Below are positions 6,539-15,046 of a stretch of 22,931 nt of DNA, in pieces. This stretch comes from a virus. Numbering within the stretch: position 1 is the stretch's first letter; each line of letters opens with the position of its first letter. The notes beneath the pieces are model-generated. The model was not told the DNA's origin. It worked only from the letters and a program-made list of their open reading frames with translations, and made no database searches. Position numbers and translations under genes: made by a program. The stretch is taken from the IMG/VR virus record IMGVR_UViG_3300029787_005267, positions 1-22,931 of that record. One strand, given 5' to 3'.

Positions 6539-8150
6539 ACAAGTAGAATTTGGCTCTGAAGCTAGAAATAATTTAGTTAGAGGTATAGATACATTAGCTG
6601 ATGCTGTAGTATCTACATTAGGACCTAATGGAAGAAATGTTGTAATATCTAATAGTGATGGACCCCAATCTACTAAAGATGGTGTCACAGTAGCTAAGTC
6701 TATTAGTCTAAAGGATCCTAATCAAGAATTAGGAATTCAGTTAGTAAAACAAGCAGCTATTAAAACTGCAGAAAAAGCAGGTGATGGTACAACTACATCT
6801 ACTTTATTAGCTCGAGAAATGATTAAAGCTGGTCTTAATGCTTTAAATAATAATGAAAATGCTGTTGAAATTAAAAGAGATATAGATAAAACAGTTAAAT
6901 CTGTAGTACACAATTTAAGAACTAATCTATCAGAGGATATATCTGGTGAAAAACAGTTAGAACAAATTGCTACAATATCATCTAATAATGATAAAGAAAC
7001 AGGTAAATTAGTAGCTACTGCTATAGAAAAAGTAGGAATGGAGGGGGTTGTCCACATTGAAGAATCCCGTACTGGTGAAACATATTTAGAAACTGTTGAA
7101 GGGTTACAGTTTGAAAGAGGTTATAAGTCACCATATTTCGTTACGGATAATAATAGTATGACTGCCGTCTTAGAGAGCCCCCTCATTCTTATTACTGAAC
7201 ATAAATTAACTAAAGTAAAAGAACTATTGCCCGTTTTAGAAGCTGTATCAGCTCAGGCTAAATCCTTACTAATAATAGCTGAAGATATAGATCAGGAAGC
7301 TTTAGCTACTTTAGTAGTAAATAAGATGAGAGGTACCATGCAAGTTTGTGCTGTTAAGGCACCTGATTTTGGTGATAGAAGAAAATTAATTCTTGAAGAC
7401 ATTGCTATAACTACTGGAGGTCAAGTTTTTAGTAGAGAAAAAGGAATGAAATTAGATAAATTTAGTTGGGAGTGGTTTGGTGAAGCTAGAACTGTTACAG
7501 TAGAAAAAGAACAAACTACTATTGTTGATGGTAAGGGTGAAGTTGAGGTAATAGAAAAAAGAATTGAGGAATTACAAACACAAATAGATAAATCTAATAC
7601 TCCTTTTGAAGTAGAAAAACTACAAGAAAGACTAGCTAAATTTGTTGGTGGGGTAGCTATTATTCATGTTGGTGGAAATACTGAAACTGAAATGAAAGAG
7701 AAAAAAGATAGAGTAGATGATGCATTACATGCAACTAAAGCTGCTATTGAAGAAGGAATAGTACCAGGAGGTGGTACAGCACTATTATATGCTTCATCAG
7801 GTTTAGAAGGTAAAACTACTGGAGCACAAATTGTAATTCAATCATGTGCTAAACCTTTTAATCAAATTTTGGTTAATGCAGGTTGGGATGAAGTTGATGG
7901 TAGAATTATGGCTGATAATTTAGTTAATTCTGGTAATGATACATGGACTGGATTTGATATTAAAACGGGGAAAAAAACTAATATGAAAAAAGCAGGTATT
8001 ATTGATCCTACTAAAGTAGCTAGGTTAGCATTAGAAAATGCAGCTTCTATTGCAGGTACAGTTTTATTAACTGAATGTACTGTAGTAGATGAACCCCAAG
8101 ATGATGATAAAAAACCACAAATAGATCCATCAATGATGGGGATGATGTAA
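6531..8150 (+). CDS. groEL: GroEL chaperonin (Hsp60), full length
   Basis: A full-length 539-residue group I chaperonin, which folds proteins inside a double-ring chamber using ATP. The nucleotide site is intact: LGPNGRN (30-36), D50 in [14 protein letters not shown] (85-89) and the catalytic D397 in VDDALHAT. The substrate- and GroES-binding face is preserved: Y198, Y202 and F203 in GYKSPYF. GIVPGGG and the C-terminal equatorial part are also normal. The tail is short (DPSMMGMM), instead of the repeated GGM of most hosts. Its N-terminal third departs from host GroEL in many surface positions, suggesting long residence in phages rather than recent capture. It overlaps groES by 8 bases. No Shine-Dalgarno sequence is seen. 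Confidence 0.97.
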   Translation: MSKQVEFGSEARNNLVRGIDTLADAVVSTLGPNGRNVVISNSDGPQSTKDGVTVAKSISLKDPNQELGIQLVKQAAIKTAEKAGDGTTTSTLLAREMIKAGLNALNNNENAVEIKRDIDKTVKSVVHNLRTNLSEDISGEKQLEQIATISSNNDKETGKLVATAIEKVGMEGVVHIEESRTGETYLETVEGLQFERGYKSPYFVTDNNSMTAVLESPLILITEHKLTKVKELLPVLEAVSAQAKSLLIIAEDIDQEALATLVVNKMRGTMQVCAVKAPDFGDRRKLILEDIAITTGGQVFSREKGMKLDKFSWEWFGEARTVTVEKEQTTIVDGKGEVEVIEKRIEELQTQIDKSNTPFEVEKLQERLAKFVGGVAIIHVGGNTETEMKEKKDRVDDALHATKAAIEEGIVPGGGTALLYASSGLEGKTTGAQIVIQSCAKPFNQILVNAGWDEVDGRIMADNLVNSGNDTWTGFDIKTGKKTNMKKAGIIDPTKVARLALENAASIAGTVLLTECTVVDEPQDDDKKPQIDPSMMGMM

Positions 8151-8166
8151 AATAATTTCGTATATT

Positions 8167-8439
8167 ATGGCTAAAACAAAAATTGAAGAAAAAAATATAT
8201 TAATTGCAAGAAGGGTTCCACCTGGAGATAAATGGAGATTAGTTGCAAATGAACCAGATGGTCCTGTACATAAAACATTAACAGATACTTTAGAAGCCTA
8301 TATGATAAAAACTGGATTTAAAGGTAATTATAGATTAGAGCCACTTAAAAGTACACTATATGCAATTGATAGTAAAGAAACAATAGTTAAACCTGAACCA
8401 GTTAAAAAATATTCTATTTATGGTGAATACGGAGAATAG
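8167..8439 (+). CDS. Small hypothetical protein before the clamp loader
   Basis: A 90-residue protein that I do not recognise. The core DKWRLVANEPDGPVHKTLTD (21-40), followed by YRLEPLKSTLYAID, looks like a small mixed alpha/beta fold. There are no catalytic motifs, cysteine clusters or membrane segments. It follows groEL after 16 non-coding bases that contain TATATTA, and its last 20 bases overlap the start of the gp44 gene, which ties it to clamp loader expression. Confidence 0.75.
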   Translation: MAKTKIEEKNILIARRVPPGDKWRLVANEPDGPVHKTLTDTLEAYMIKTGFKGNYRLEPLKSTLYAIDSKETIVKPEPVKKYSIYGEYGE

Positions 8440-9334
8440 TTTATTAGTAGAAAAATATAGACCAACTAAATTGGAAAATTATGTTGGTAATGAGAGCATT
8501 AAAAAATCTATTACTAAATATTTAGACCAAAAAGATATTCAAAATTTAATATTTTATGGACCTGCAGGTACAGGTAAAACTACATTAGCTAAATTAATAG
8601 TAAAAAATCTAGATTGTGATTATTTATATATTAATGCTTCTGATGAACGTGGTATTGAAACAATAAGAGAAAAAGTAGTTAGTTTTTCTAGCTCAGCTTC
8701 CTTAGATGGTATTAAAGTAGTTATTTTAGATGAGGCAGATTTTTTAACTATACAGGCACAAGCATCATTAAGAAATGTAATAGAAACATTTTCACGTACT
8801 ACAAGATTTATTATGACTTGTAATTTTGTAGAACGTATTATAGATCCCTTACAATCTAGATGTCAAGTACTTAAAATTGTACCTCCTACTAAAAAAGATG
8901 TTGCTAAACATTTAAATTGGATTCTACAACAGGAATCTATTACACATGATATAAATGATTTAGTACCATTAGTTAATCAATACTATCCTGATTTACGTAA
9001 ATGTATTAATACAATACAATTATCTACACAAGATAGTACCTTAAAATTAGATCAATCAATATTAGTATCATCTAACTATATAGATAAAGTTATTACTTTA
9101 CTATCAGCACCAACTAATAATTTCAAAAATATTAGACAAGTAATAGCTGACGCTAATGTAGATGATTTTGATGAATTATTTAAATCATTATATAATAGAG
9201 CAAGTGAATATTTACCTAATAAAGAAGGTACAGCTGCTATTTTAATAAATGAACATCAATATAAAGCAAATTTCCGTATTGACAAGGAAATAAATACAAT
9301 GTCATTAATCCAAAATTTAATTAATAATAAGTAA
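8420..9334 (+). CDS. 44: Clamp loader large subunit, AAA+ ATPase (gp44-like)
   Basis: A 304-residue AAA+ ATPase of the clamp loader type (T4 gp44, 319 residues; related to RFC small subunits). It starts with the typical VEKYRPTKLENYVGNE (10-25). It then has Walker A GPAGTGKTT (47-55), Walker B ILDEAD (102-107), sensor 1 TCN (133-135) and the arginine finger SRC (146-148). Four copies with one gp62 subunit open the sliding clamp and load it at primer ends. The C-terminal third is the helical collar. In T4 the order is 45-44-62-regA-43; here the oxygenase, hsp20, groES, groEL and small genes separate 45 from 44. The start overlaps the previous gene by 20 bases. Confidence 0.94.
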   Translation: MVNTENSLLVEKYRPTKLENYVGNESIKKSITKYLDQKDIQNLIFYGPAGTGKTTLAKLIVKNLDCDYLYINASDERGIETIREKVVSFSSSASLDGIKVVILDEADFLTIQAQASLRNVIETFSRTTRFIMTCNFVERIIDPLQSRCQVLKIVPPTKKDVAKHLNWILQQESITHDINDLVPLVNQYYPDLRKCINTIQLSTQDSTLKLDQSILVSSNYIDKVITLLSAPTNNFKNIRQVIADANVDDFDELFKSLYNRASEYLPNKEGTAAILINEHQYKANFRIDKEINTMSLIQNLINNK

Positions 9335-9335
9335 T

Positions 9336-9587
9336 ATGAATAATGTAAACCAACCCCCACAAGGGCCGCAGATAGATTTAAATAATACTACTGCAATTAA
9401 AACTAAAAAAGGTAAAAGTATATTCCAACAAGGAGTACTTCTTAGACAAGTATCTAAATTTGTAGCAGGTACTGACGAAGATGCTTTACTACCTATTCCT
9501 GTTTTTTATGATCCTAATACTGGAAAAATATTAAAAGGTTCAGTACCTAAAGATCTAAGAGAGGAACTTGCTGACGAGATTATTTAA
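9336..9587 (+). CDS. Small hypothetical protein between gp44 and gp62
   Basis: An 83-residue protein of unknown function. The N-terminal 25 residues are rich in Asn, Pro and Gln and probably disordered. The middle, GKSIFQQGVLLRQVSKFVAG (26-45), looks ordered, and the C-terminus (PKDLREELADEII) is a short acidic helix. It starts one base after the gp44 stop and ends in a TAATG overlap with gp62, so it is part of the same translation chain and may belong to the replication machinery. I know of no T4 counterpart at this position. Confidence 0.75.
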   Translation: MNNVNQPPQGPQIDLNNTTAIKTKKGKSIFQQGVLLRQVSKFVAGTDEDALLPIPVFYDPNTGKILKGSVPKDLREELADEII

Positions 9588-10000
9588 TGAAAAATATTTT
9601 CGACTGGTTAAAATGTATAAATAAAACTAAACCCCCAGCTGAATCATTTAGTGACAAAGATTGGGATATTTGGAATAGTTATATGGTTCATAGATTTATG
9701 TCTATGAATCCTGATTTTATAGAAATTGTAAATTTAGTACAGGATTTTCCTCCTACGGAAAAGCAGGCAATTTATAAAGTTTATAGAGAATTTATACCTA
9801 AAAATACAAGTTGGAATAAATATATTAAATCTACTAGCAAAAATTATAACCCTGATTTATTAAAAATATTAACAAATTATTTTTATTGTTCTACAAGAGA
9901 AGTAAAAGAATATTTAAATATTTTGGAAGAATCAGTAGTTATTAGTATATTAAATAATATTGGCTATAGCCAAAAAGACGTAAAACAATTATTAAAATGA
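9587..10000 (+). CDS. 62: Clamp loader small subunit (gp62-like)
   Basis: A 137-residue, almost fully helical protein matching marine-phage gp62. The pattern WDIWNSYMVHRFMSMNPDF (28-46) resembles the region in that family where the single non-ATPase subunit has W-x3-N-x-Y followed by a run over S/N-x-x-P. Together with gp44 it forms the clamp-loading complex. It is shorter than T4 gp62 (187 residues). Position directly after gp44 and one small gene supports the call strongly, since sequence conservation of gp62 is poor. TAATG and ATGA overlaps join it to its neighbours on both sides. Confidence 0.75.
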   Translation: MKNIFDWLKCINKTKPPAESFSDKDWDIWNSYMVHRFMSMNPDFIEIVNLVQDFPPTEKQAIYKVYREFIPKNTSWNKYIKSTSKNYNPDLLKILTNYFYCSTREVKEYLNILEESVVISILNNIGYSQKDVKQLLK

Positions 10001-10224
10001 AATTAAAAGTATACAATTTTTTAAAATCCGAAGCTGAAGCGGATAAAAATAAGGCTTTAGCGAGTATAGAATTATTAACTAACCATCCTGCTGGAATTGG
10101 TGATCATTCAACTAAAGACTATTGGGATAACTGTAACGAGGCTCTTAGGTTGCTAGCTTCATCTGAAGAAAGATTAGAGATATTAGAAAAATATTTTCAA
10201 CCTAAAGGACAAGTTAATGGGTGA
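9997..10224 (+). CDS. Small conserved-looking hypothetical protein
   Basis: A 75-residue helical protein, acidic and without membrane segments. The centre, NHPAGIGDHSTKDYWDNCNE (29-48), resembles a motif I remember from other small phage proteins of unknown role (hPxGIGDHst), but I cannot attach a function. It is chained to gp62 by an ATGA overlap and overlaps the next gene by 8 bases. Confidence 0.7.
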   Translation: MKLKVYNFLKSEAEADKNKALASIELLTNHPAGIGDHSTKDYWDNCNEALRLLASSEERLEILEKYFQPKGQVNG

Positions 10225-10633
10225 TAGTATAAGTAAATATCACGAATTAATTAGTGAAGAAGAATTTGATAAGTTAGTTAATAAGGGGACCAAAGTGAGT
10301 AAAGCAGTAAAAATATTTGAAAACGAATACCCAGAATTATCCGAGGAATATAAAAGGATTTCTGAAGAAATGTATGAAATGTTTGCCCGCAAACATATGG
10401 ATTATGGTTTAAATAATATTGCTTTAGGAGGTGATTTAAAAAACCCCGAAGATAAAAAATTTTCACTAACTGGTCTTTGTATTAGACTCACTGATAAAAT
10501 TTCTAGACTAAAAAATCTTCTTATTAATGGCAAAAATTATGTTAAAGGAGAAGGAATGGAGGACACGTTTATTGATATAGCTAATTATGGAATTATTGGC
10601 TTATTAGTAGGACGTGATAAATGGAAAAAATAA
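10217..10633 (+). CDS. DUF1599 / MazG-like helical protein
   Basis: A 138-residue helical protein of the DUF1599 type. Diagnostic parts are KHMDYGLNNIALGG, then LCIRLTDKISRLKNLL and the acidic EDTFIDIANYGIIGLL near the C-terminus. The EDxxxDxANY pattern resembles the metal-binding helix of MazG-like nucleoside triphosphate pyrophosphohydrolases. DUF1599 proteins are frequent in phages and have been linked by others to nucleotide or DNA-base modification; that link is from memory. A role in clearing or altering nucleotide pools is an inference. It is preceded by AAAGGACAAG, one of the few purine-rich sequences before a start in this window. Confidence 0.75.
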   Translation: MGDSISKYHELISEEEFDKLVNKGTKVSKAVKIFENEYPELSEEYKRISEEMYEMFARKHMDYGLNNIALGGDLKNPEDKKFSLTGLCIRLTDKISRLKNLLINGKNYVKGEGMEDTFIDIANYGIIGLLVGRDKWKK

Positions 10634-10636
10634 ATT

Positions 10637-11611
10637 TTGGCTAAAAAATTACCTATTATTGTAAGGGGGATTAGAAATAATCCTCCTGAGCAAATAAATT
10701 TTGCTTACCAACAGAATATATCTTATTCTCAAATGTCTATTTTTAGAAGTTGTGCATATAGATGGAAATTACAATATAAGGATAAAATTAAAAAATTTAA
10801 TTCTTCTATTCATACTGTATTTGGAACAGCAATCCATGAAAGCATACAGAATTATTTAGATATAGCTTATGATAAATCATTTGCTGCAGCGGATCGAGAA
10901 ATTGATTTAAATGAAGATTTTCAACATAGGTTTATAAGTGAATATCAATCACAATATAAAAAAAATAATGATTCCCATTTTTCATCTGCGGAAGAAATGA
11001 GAGAATTTTATGAAGATGGAGTAGCTATTTTAGATTGGTTTAAGAAAAAACGTAGTAGATATTTTAGTAAAAAAGGTACTTATTTAGTGGGTTGTGAGGT
11101 ACCAATTGTAATAGCGCCAAATAAAATGTATAATAACGTATTATACATGGGGTATTTAGATGTTGTAACATATAATGAAAGAACAGATACCTTTAAGATA
11201 ATAGATATAAAAACCAGTACAAAAGGTTGGAACAGTTTTGCTAAAAAAGATGAAAATAAACATTTTCAATTAATATTATATAAAAAGTTTTTTTCTGAAC
11301 AATATGAAATACCTTTAGATAAAATTGAAATTGAATTTTTTATTGTAAAAAGAAAAGTATTAAGTTGGGATGATGAAAATATTATGTCTCCCCATCAAGC
11401 TTATAGGGTACAAACTTTTGTACCCCCAAGTGGAAAAATAAAAATAAATAGAGCTAAAACTGCTATTAATGATTTTATAGTAGAATGTTTTAGTCCAAAT
11501 GGAATTATTAAAGATATAGAGTATCCTAAATCACCTTCTAAATGGAATTGTACATTTTGTCCTTATGGAGAAGATAAAGAATTATGTGGAGCGGGAGCGC
11601 ATTTTGAGTAA
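10637..11611 (+). CDS. PD-(D/E)XK nuclease with Cas4/AddB-like cysteines
   Basis: A 324-residue RecB-family nuclease. The N-terminal part YSQMSIFRSCAYRWKLQY (30-47) and GTAIHE (H67) are typical. The catalytic core is D175 in GYLDVV, D190 and K192 in IIDIKTS, followed by a QxxxY-like helix (QLILYKKFF). Four cysteines, C39 near the N-terminus and C305, C308 and C317 near the end (CTFCPYGEDKELC), match the iron-sulphur staple of Cas4 and AddB. It is probably an exonuclease for phage recombination or host DNA breakdown; related genes are common in T4-like marine phages. The start is a TTG three bases after the previous stop. The next in-frame ATG would remove conserved residues, so TTG is preferred. 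Confidence 0.87.
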   Translation: MAKKLPIIVRGIRNNPPEQINFAYQQNISYSQMSIFRSCAYRWKLQYKDKIKKFNSSIHTVFGTAIHESIQNYLDIAYDKSFAAADREIDLNEDFQHRFISEYQSQYKKNNDSHFSSAEEMREFYEDGVAILDWFKKKRSRYFSKKGTYLVGCEVPIVIAPNKMYNNVLYMGYLDVVTYNERTDTFKIIDIKTSTKGWNSFAKKDENKHFQLILYKKFFSEQYEIPLDKIEIEFFIVKRKVLSWDDENIMSPHQAYRVQTFVPPSGKIKINRAKTAINDFIVECFSPNGIIKDIEYPKSPSKWNCTFCPYGEDKELCGAGAHFE

Positions 11612-11654
11612 TACTTATATATGTATAATAAATGTTTTAATTTAAATTAAGATT

Positions 11655-11843
11655 ATGAGTAATAAAAAACCAATGACACTAACTAGTGTAAAAGTCAAAA
11701 GTGACCTATTCGAGAATTTTAAAATTGAGTGTGTTAGAAGAAAATTTTCATTTCAAAAATTAGCTGATAGAGCTTTATTTTTGTATTTAACTGATGAAGA
11801 TTTCCGTTCAAAAATAACCAATCAAATTAACCTCGATTTATAG
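11655..11843 (+). CDS. Small ribbon-helix-helix-type protein
   Basis: A 62-residue protein with the ribbon-helix-helix outline: a short beta strand TSVKVKSDLFENF (10-22), then two helices around IECVRRKFSFQKLADRALFL. Such proteins bind DNA as dimers and usually repress transcription. It stands behind a 43-base gap rich in TATA-like steps and five bases before the first glycosyltransferase, which puts it at the head of the glycan genes as a possible local regulator. The DNA-binding role is inferred from fold and size; a structural replication accessory is also possible. Confidence 0.7.
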   Translation: MSNKKPMTLTSVKVKSDLFENFKIECVRRKFSFQKLADRALFLYLTDEDFRSKITNQINLDL

Positions 11844-11848
11844 GAACT

Positions 11849-13285
11849 ATGAAAGAACACTTTAAGTACATCCCTCAAAATAAGAGGAAAAAAATATTAT
11901 TAATCTGTGATGATATTAGAGTACACTCAGGCATAGCTACTGTAACTAAAGAGATTGTTGTACACACAGCACAACATTTTAATTGGATACAAATGGCTGG
12001 AGCTATTAACCACCCAGAAAAAGGTAAAGTATTTACTTTGGATCAAGAAATTAATAATTTAACTGGATTAAAAGATGCTTCTTGTAAATTATATCCTGTA
12101 GATGGGTATGGTAGTCCAGATATTTTAAGAGCTACAATTAGATCAGAAAAACCTGATGCTATAATGCTTGTTACTGATCCTAGATATTTCACTTGGGTAT
12201 TTAATATGGAGTCTGAAATTAGGAAAAATATACCTATTACATATTTAAATATTTGGGATGATTATCCTGCACCAATGTATAATAGAGCATTTTATGAAGC
12301 CTGTGATTTACTAATGGGTATCTCTAAACAAACAGTAAATATAAATAAGTTAGTATTAAAAGACTGTAATAAACCAAGATTATTTGAATATGTACCTCAT
12401 GGTTTAAATTCAAATATTTATAAACCTTTACCTGAGGATAATCCCGAATTGTTAAAAATGTATAATGAAACCTTTCCTAATGGAACTGATTTTGTTTTGT
12501 ATTTTAATTCTAGAAATATTAGAAGAAAACAAATACCAGATTCTTTATTAGCGTTTAGAGCATTTTTAGACTCTTTACCTATTGAAAAAGCTAAAAGGTG
12601 CTATTTTGTTTTACATACAGAATTATCTCATGAAGCAGGTACTAATTTATTAAAGGTAAAAGAATATCTATTTGATGAAAAATACCCAGATCAAATTAAA
12701 TTTTCATTAACTAAAATGACCCAGGAACAACTTAATTGTCTTTATAATATAGCTGATGCTCAAATTTTATTAACTTCTAATGAAGGTTGGGGTTTAACTA
12801 TTACTGAAGCTATGTTAGCTGGTACTCCTATAATTGCCAATGTAACTGGTGGTATGCAAGATCAAATGAGGTTTGTAGACGATAAAGGCGAATGGTTTAC
12901 TCCAGATGATAAAATACCTTCTAATCATAGAGGTACATTTAAAGAACATGGTGAATGGGCTTTCCCAGTTTACCCTTCTTCTAGATCTGTTCAGGGTTCA
13001 CCTCCTACCCCTTATATATTTGATGATAGGTGTAGATGGGAAGATGCTGTAGAACAAATTAAAAAATTATATAAATTAGGTAGAAAAAAAAGAAAAGAAT
13101 TAGGATTAAAAGGTAGGGAATGGGCTCTATCTGATGAAGCAGGATTTACTTCTAAACATCAAGCTGAAAGAGTAATAAATATTTTTGATGAATTATTTGA
13201 CACTTGGAAACCTAAAGAAAAGTACGAAATCATTAATGCTACTGAATATAAAGGTAGATTGTTAAACCATGAATTAATATACTAA
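11849..13285 (+). CDS. Glycosyltransferase, GT4-type (GT-B fold)
   Basis: A 478-residue glycosyltransferase with the two-domain GT-B fold. The N-terminal acceptor domain begins with KILLICDDIRVHSGIA (19-34), a Rossmann strand plus glycine loop. The C-terminal donor domain has the E-x7-E motif EGWGLTITE (E312, E320) and GTPII, diagnostic of GT4 retaining enzymes that use nucleotide-activated sugars. It has no signal peptide or membrane anchor, so it works in the host cytoplasm. It begins the long glycan chain and overlaps the next glycosyltransferase by TAATG. An insertion around residues 345-395 (proline- and serine-rich) is not part of the common core. The upstream AGGA is one of the few Shine-Dalgarno-like sequences here. 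Substrates unknown. Confidence 0.9.
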   Translation: MKEHFKYIPQNKRKKILLICDDIRVHSGIATVTKEIVVHTAQHFNWIQMAGAINHPEKGKVFTLDQEINNLTGLKDASCKLYPVDGYGSPDILRATIRSEKPDAIMLVTDPRYFTWVFNMESEIRKNIPITYLNIWDDYPAPMYNRAFYEACDLLMGISKQTVNINKLVLKDCNKPRLFEYVPHGLNSNIYKPLPEDNPELLKMYNETFPNGTDFVLYFNSRNIRRKQIPDSLLAFRAFLDSLPIEKAKRCYFVLHTELSHEAGTNLLKVKEYLFDEKYPDQIKFSLTKMTQEQLNCLYNIADAQILLTSNEGWGLTITEAMLAGTPIIANVTGGMQDQMRFVDDKGEWFTPDDKIPSNHRGTFKEHGEWAFPVYPSSRSVQGSPPTPYIFDDRCRWEDAVEQIKKLYKLGRKKRKELGLKGREWALSDEAGFTSKHQAERVINIFDELFDTWKPKEKYEIINATEYKGRLLNHELIY

Positions 13286-14604
13286 TGAATAAACCAAGAT
13301 TTGTAATTTCTTGCCCATTTGATACCTACTCAGGTTATGGTGCAAGATCAAGAGATATAATTAAAGCTATAATTGAATTAGATAAATATAAAGTTGAACT
13401 ACTTTCACAAAGATGGGGTGAAACTTCATGGGGATTTTGTAATGATAATCCTGAATGGAAATTCTTATTAAATTATGCAGTAGCACCTAATTGGCAAAGT
13501 ACTAAACCAGATATTTGGATGCAAATAACTATCCCTAATGAATTTGCTCCTGTTGGAAAGTATAATATTGGTTGTACAGCTGGTATTGAATCTACTGCTT
13601 GCCCTGCAGAATGGGTTGAAGGTTTAAATAGAATGAATATAAATTGGGTATCATCAAAACATAGTAAAAATGTATTTGAGGGTATGCAATATGAAAAGAA
13701 AGATAAAAATACTAATCAAACTATCGAAGTAATTAAAAATACTAAACCTATACATGTAGTATTTGAAGGTGTTAATTTAAATAAATATAAACCTATATTT
13801 CCTTCGGAAATTAAATCTGTTAAATTAGATGAAATTAAAGATCACTGGTGTTATCTTTTTGTAGGGCATTGGATGCAAGGTGAGTTAGGACATGATAGAA
13901 AGAATGTAGGTTTGATGATTAGAACTTTTTTTGAAACATTTAAGGATAAAAAGAAAAAACCAGCTTTAATTTTAAAAACTTCTGTTGGAGTGGATTCTTA
14001 TATTAGTAGAGATGAAGTATTAGATAGAATTAAAGGTATTAGACAACAAGTTAAATCTAAAGATTTACCTAATATTTACTTATTAAGTGGTAATTTTAGT
14101 GATGAAGAAATGAATGAATTGTATAATAATAAAAAAATTAAATCTATGATTAGTTTTACTAAAGGTGAGGGTTATGGTAGACCTTTATTAGAATTTAGTT
14201 TAACTGGTAAACCTATTATAGCTTCAGGTTGGTCAGGTCAGGTTGATTTTTTAAATAAAAACTTTTCTATTTTAGTAGGTGGTCAATTAGAAAGTGTACA
14301 CAGTTCTGCTGCTAATAAGTGGTTAATAAAGGAAAGCCAATGGTTTAAACCGGATTTAAACCACATAAATCATTATTTACAAGATGTATTTAATAGATAT
14401 AATTTTTATAAATTAAATTCTAAACAACAAAGTAAATTTTCTAAAGGTAAGTTTAGTTTTGATAAAATGAAAGAACTTTTAGATAATATATTAGATGCTA
14501 ATTTACCTAAATTTGCTGAACAGGTTAGTCTAAAATTACCTAAGTTAAAAAAGGCTAAACCTGAATTACCTAAGTTACAGTTACCTAAATTAAAAAAAGT
14601 ATAA
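13285..14604 (+). CDS. Glycosyltransferase, GT4-type, with LPK-repeat tail
   Basis: A 439-residue GT-B enzyme. Its N-terminal part contains SGYGARSRDIIKAI (16-29) as the acceptor-domain glycine loop. The donor domain has E-x7-E as EGYGRPLLE (E295, E303), followed by GKPII. It is related in layout to the preceding glycosyltransferase but clearly diverged, so this is an old duplication or two separate gains. The last 35 residues are a low-complexity basic tail of LPK units (LPKF, LPKLKK, LPKLQ, LPKLKK), encoded by repeated TTACCTAA. The tail may bind an acidic polymer or membrane, which is speculative. It overlaps its upstream neighbour by TAATG. Confidence 0.88.
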   Translation: MNKPRFVISCPFDTYSGYGARSRDIIKAIIELDKYKVELLSQRWGETSWGFCNDNPEWKFLLNYAVAPNWQSTKPDIWMQITIPNEFAPVGKYNIGCTAGIESTACPAEWVEGLNRMNINWVSSKHSKNVFEGMQYEKKDKNTNQTIEVIKNTKPIHVVFEGVNLNKYKPIFPSEIKSVKLDEIKDHWCYLFVGHWMQGELGHDRKNVGLMIRTFFETFKDKKKKPALILKTSVGVDSYISRDEVLDRIKGIRQQVKSKDLPNIYLLSGNFSDEEMNELYNNKKIKSMISFTKGEGYGRPLLEFSLTGKPIIASGWSGQVDFLNKNFSILVGGQLESVHSSAANKWLIKESQWFKPDLNHINHYLQDVFNRYNFYKLNSKQQSKFSKGKFSFDKMKELLDNILDANLPKFAEQVSLKLPKLKKAKPELPKLQLPKLKKV

Positions 14605-14605
14605 T

Positions 14606-15046
14606 ATGCAACACGATGAAATAATAAATTGTCCTAAATCTGGAGGTGATTTATGTTATAAAATTGAAGTAAATAAAGATATTACTAATTATTATAGTTT
14701 ATCCTGTGGGTTTTGGACTAATAGTTTAATGAAAAAAGATAGTGAGTTTTATAATGAACAGATGCAACTATTACCTGAGTTATATAAAGATTTAGCCTGG
14801 GAAGACCCAGAAACTGAGTTAATTTGGTTACCTCATACCATAAATGATTCTATTAATGGTATGGTTTATGCTGCTGGTACAGATAAAGATAATTGGCAAT
14901 GGGCAGCAGTTAAAACTATAGAATTACCTGAAGAGGAAAAAGAACGTTTTAAAACAACACATAAAGCGGATATGAGCACAATAACATATTATCCAGAACG
15001 TGATTATATGGATGCTCTTTCGTATATTGGTGTATTACCTGAATAA
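14606..15046 (+). CDS. Conserved-looking phage hypothetical protein
   Basis: A 146-residue soluble protein. Striking parts are CPKSGGDLCYK (9-19), YYSLSCGFWTNSLM (29-42), LPELYKDLAWEDPET (56-70) and WLPHTIN. I recall near-identical patterns in hypothetical proteins of cyanophages and other marine T4-like phages, but with no known function. C9, C17 and C34 do not form a clear zinc site. The composition (many Trp, Tyr, acidic residues) looks structural or binding rather than catalytic. It lies between glycosyltransferases but may be a separate phage core gene rather than a glycan enzyme. Confidence 0.75.
   Translation: MQHDEIINCPKSGGDLCYKIEVNKDITNYYSLSCGFWTNSLMKKDSEFYNEQMQLLPELYKDLAWEDPETELIWLPHTINDSINGMVYAAGTDKDNWQWAAVKTIELPEEEKERFKTTHKADMSTITYYPERDYMDALSYIGVLPE

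Noticed and set aside
6737-7057. Minus-strand open frame inside groEL, and similar ones inside the clamp, DUF1599, GT2 and DegT genes
   Set aside because: They are antisense to strongly conserved genes, have Ser/Leu-rich shadow composition and lack any motif.
9616-9623. TATAAATA late-promoter box at the start of the gp62 gene
   Set aside because: It lies inside the coding sequence, about 10 codons after the start, with no gene start close downstream; expected by chance in AT-rich DNA.
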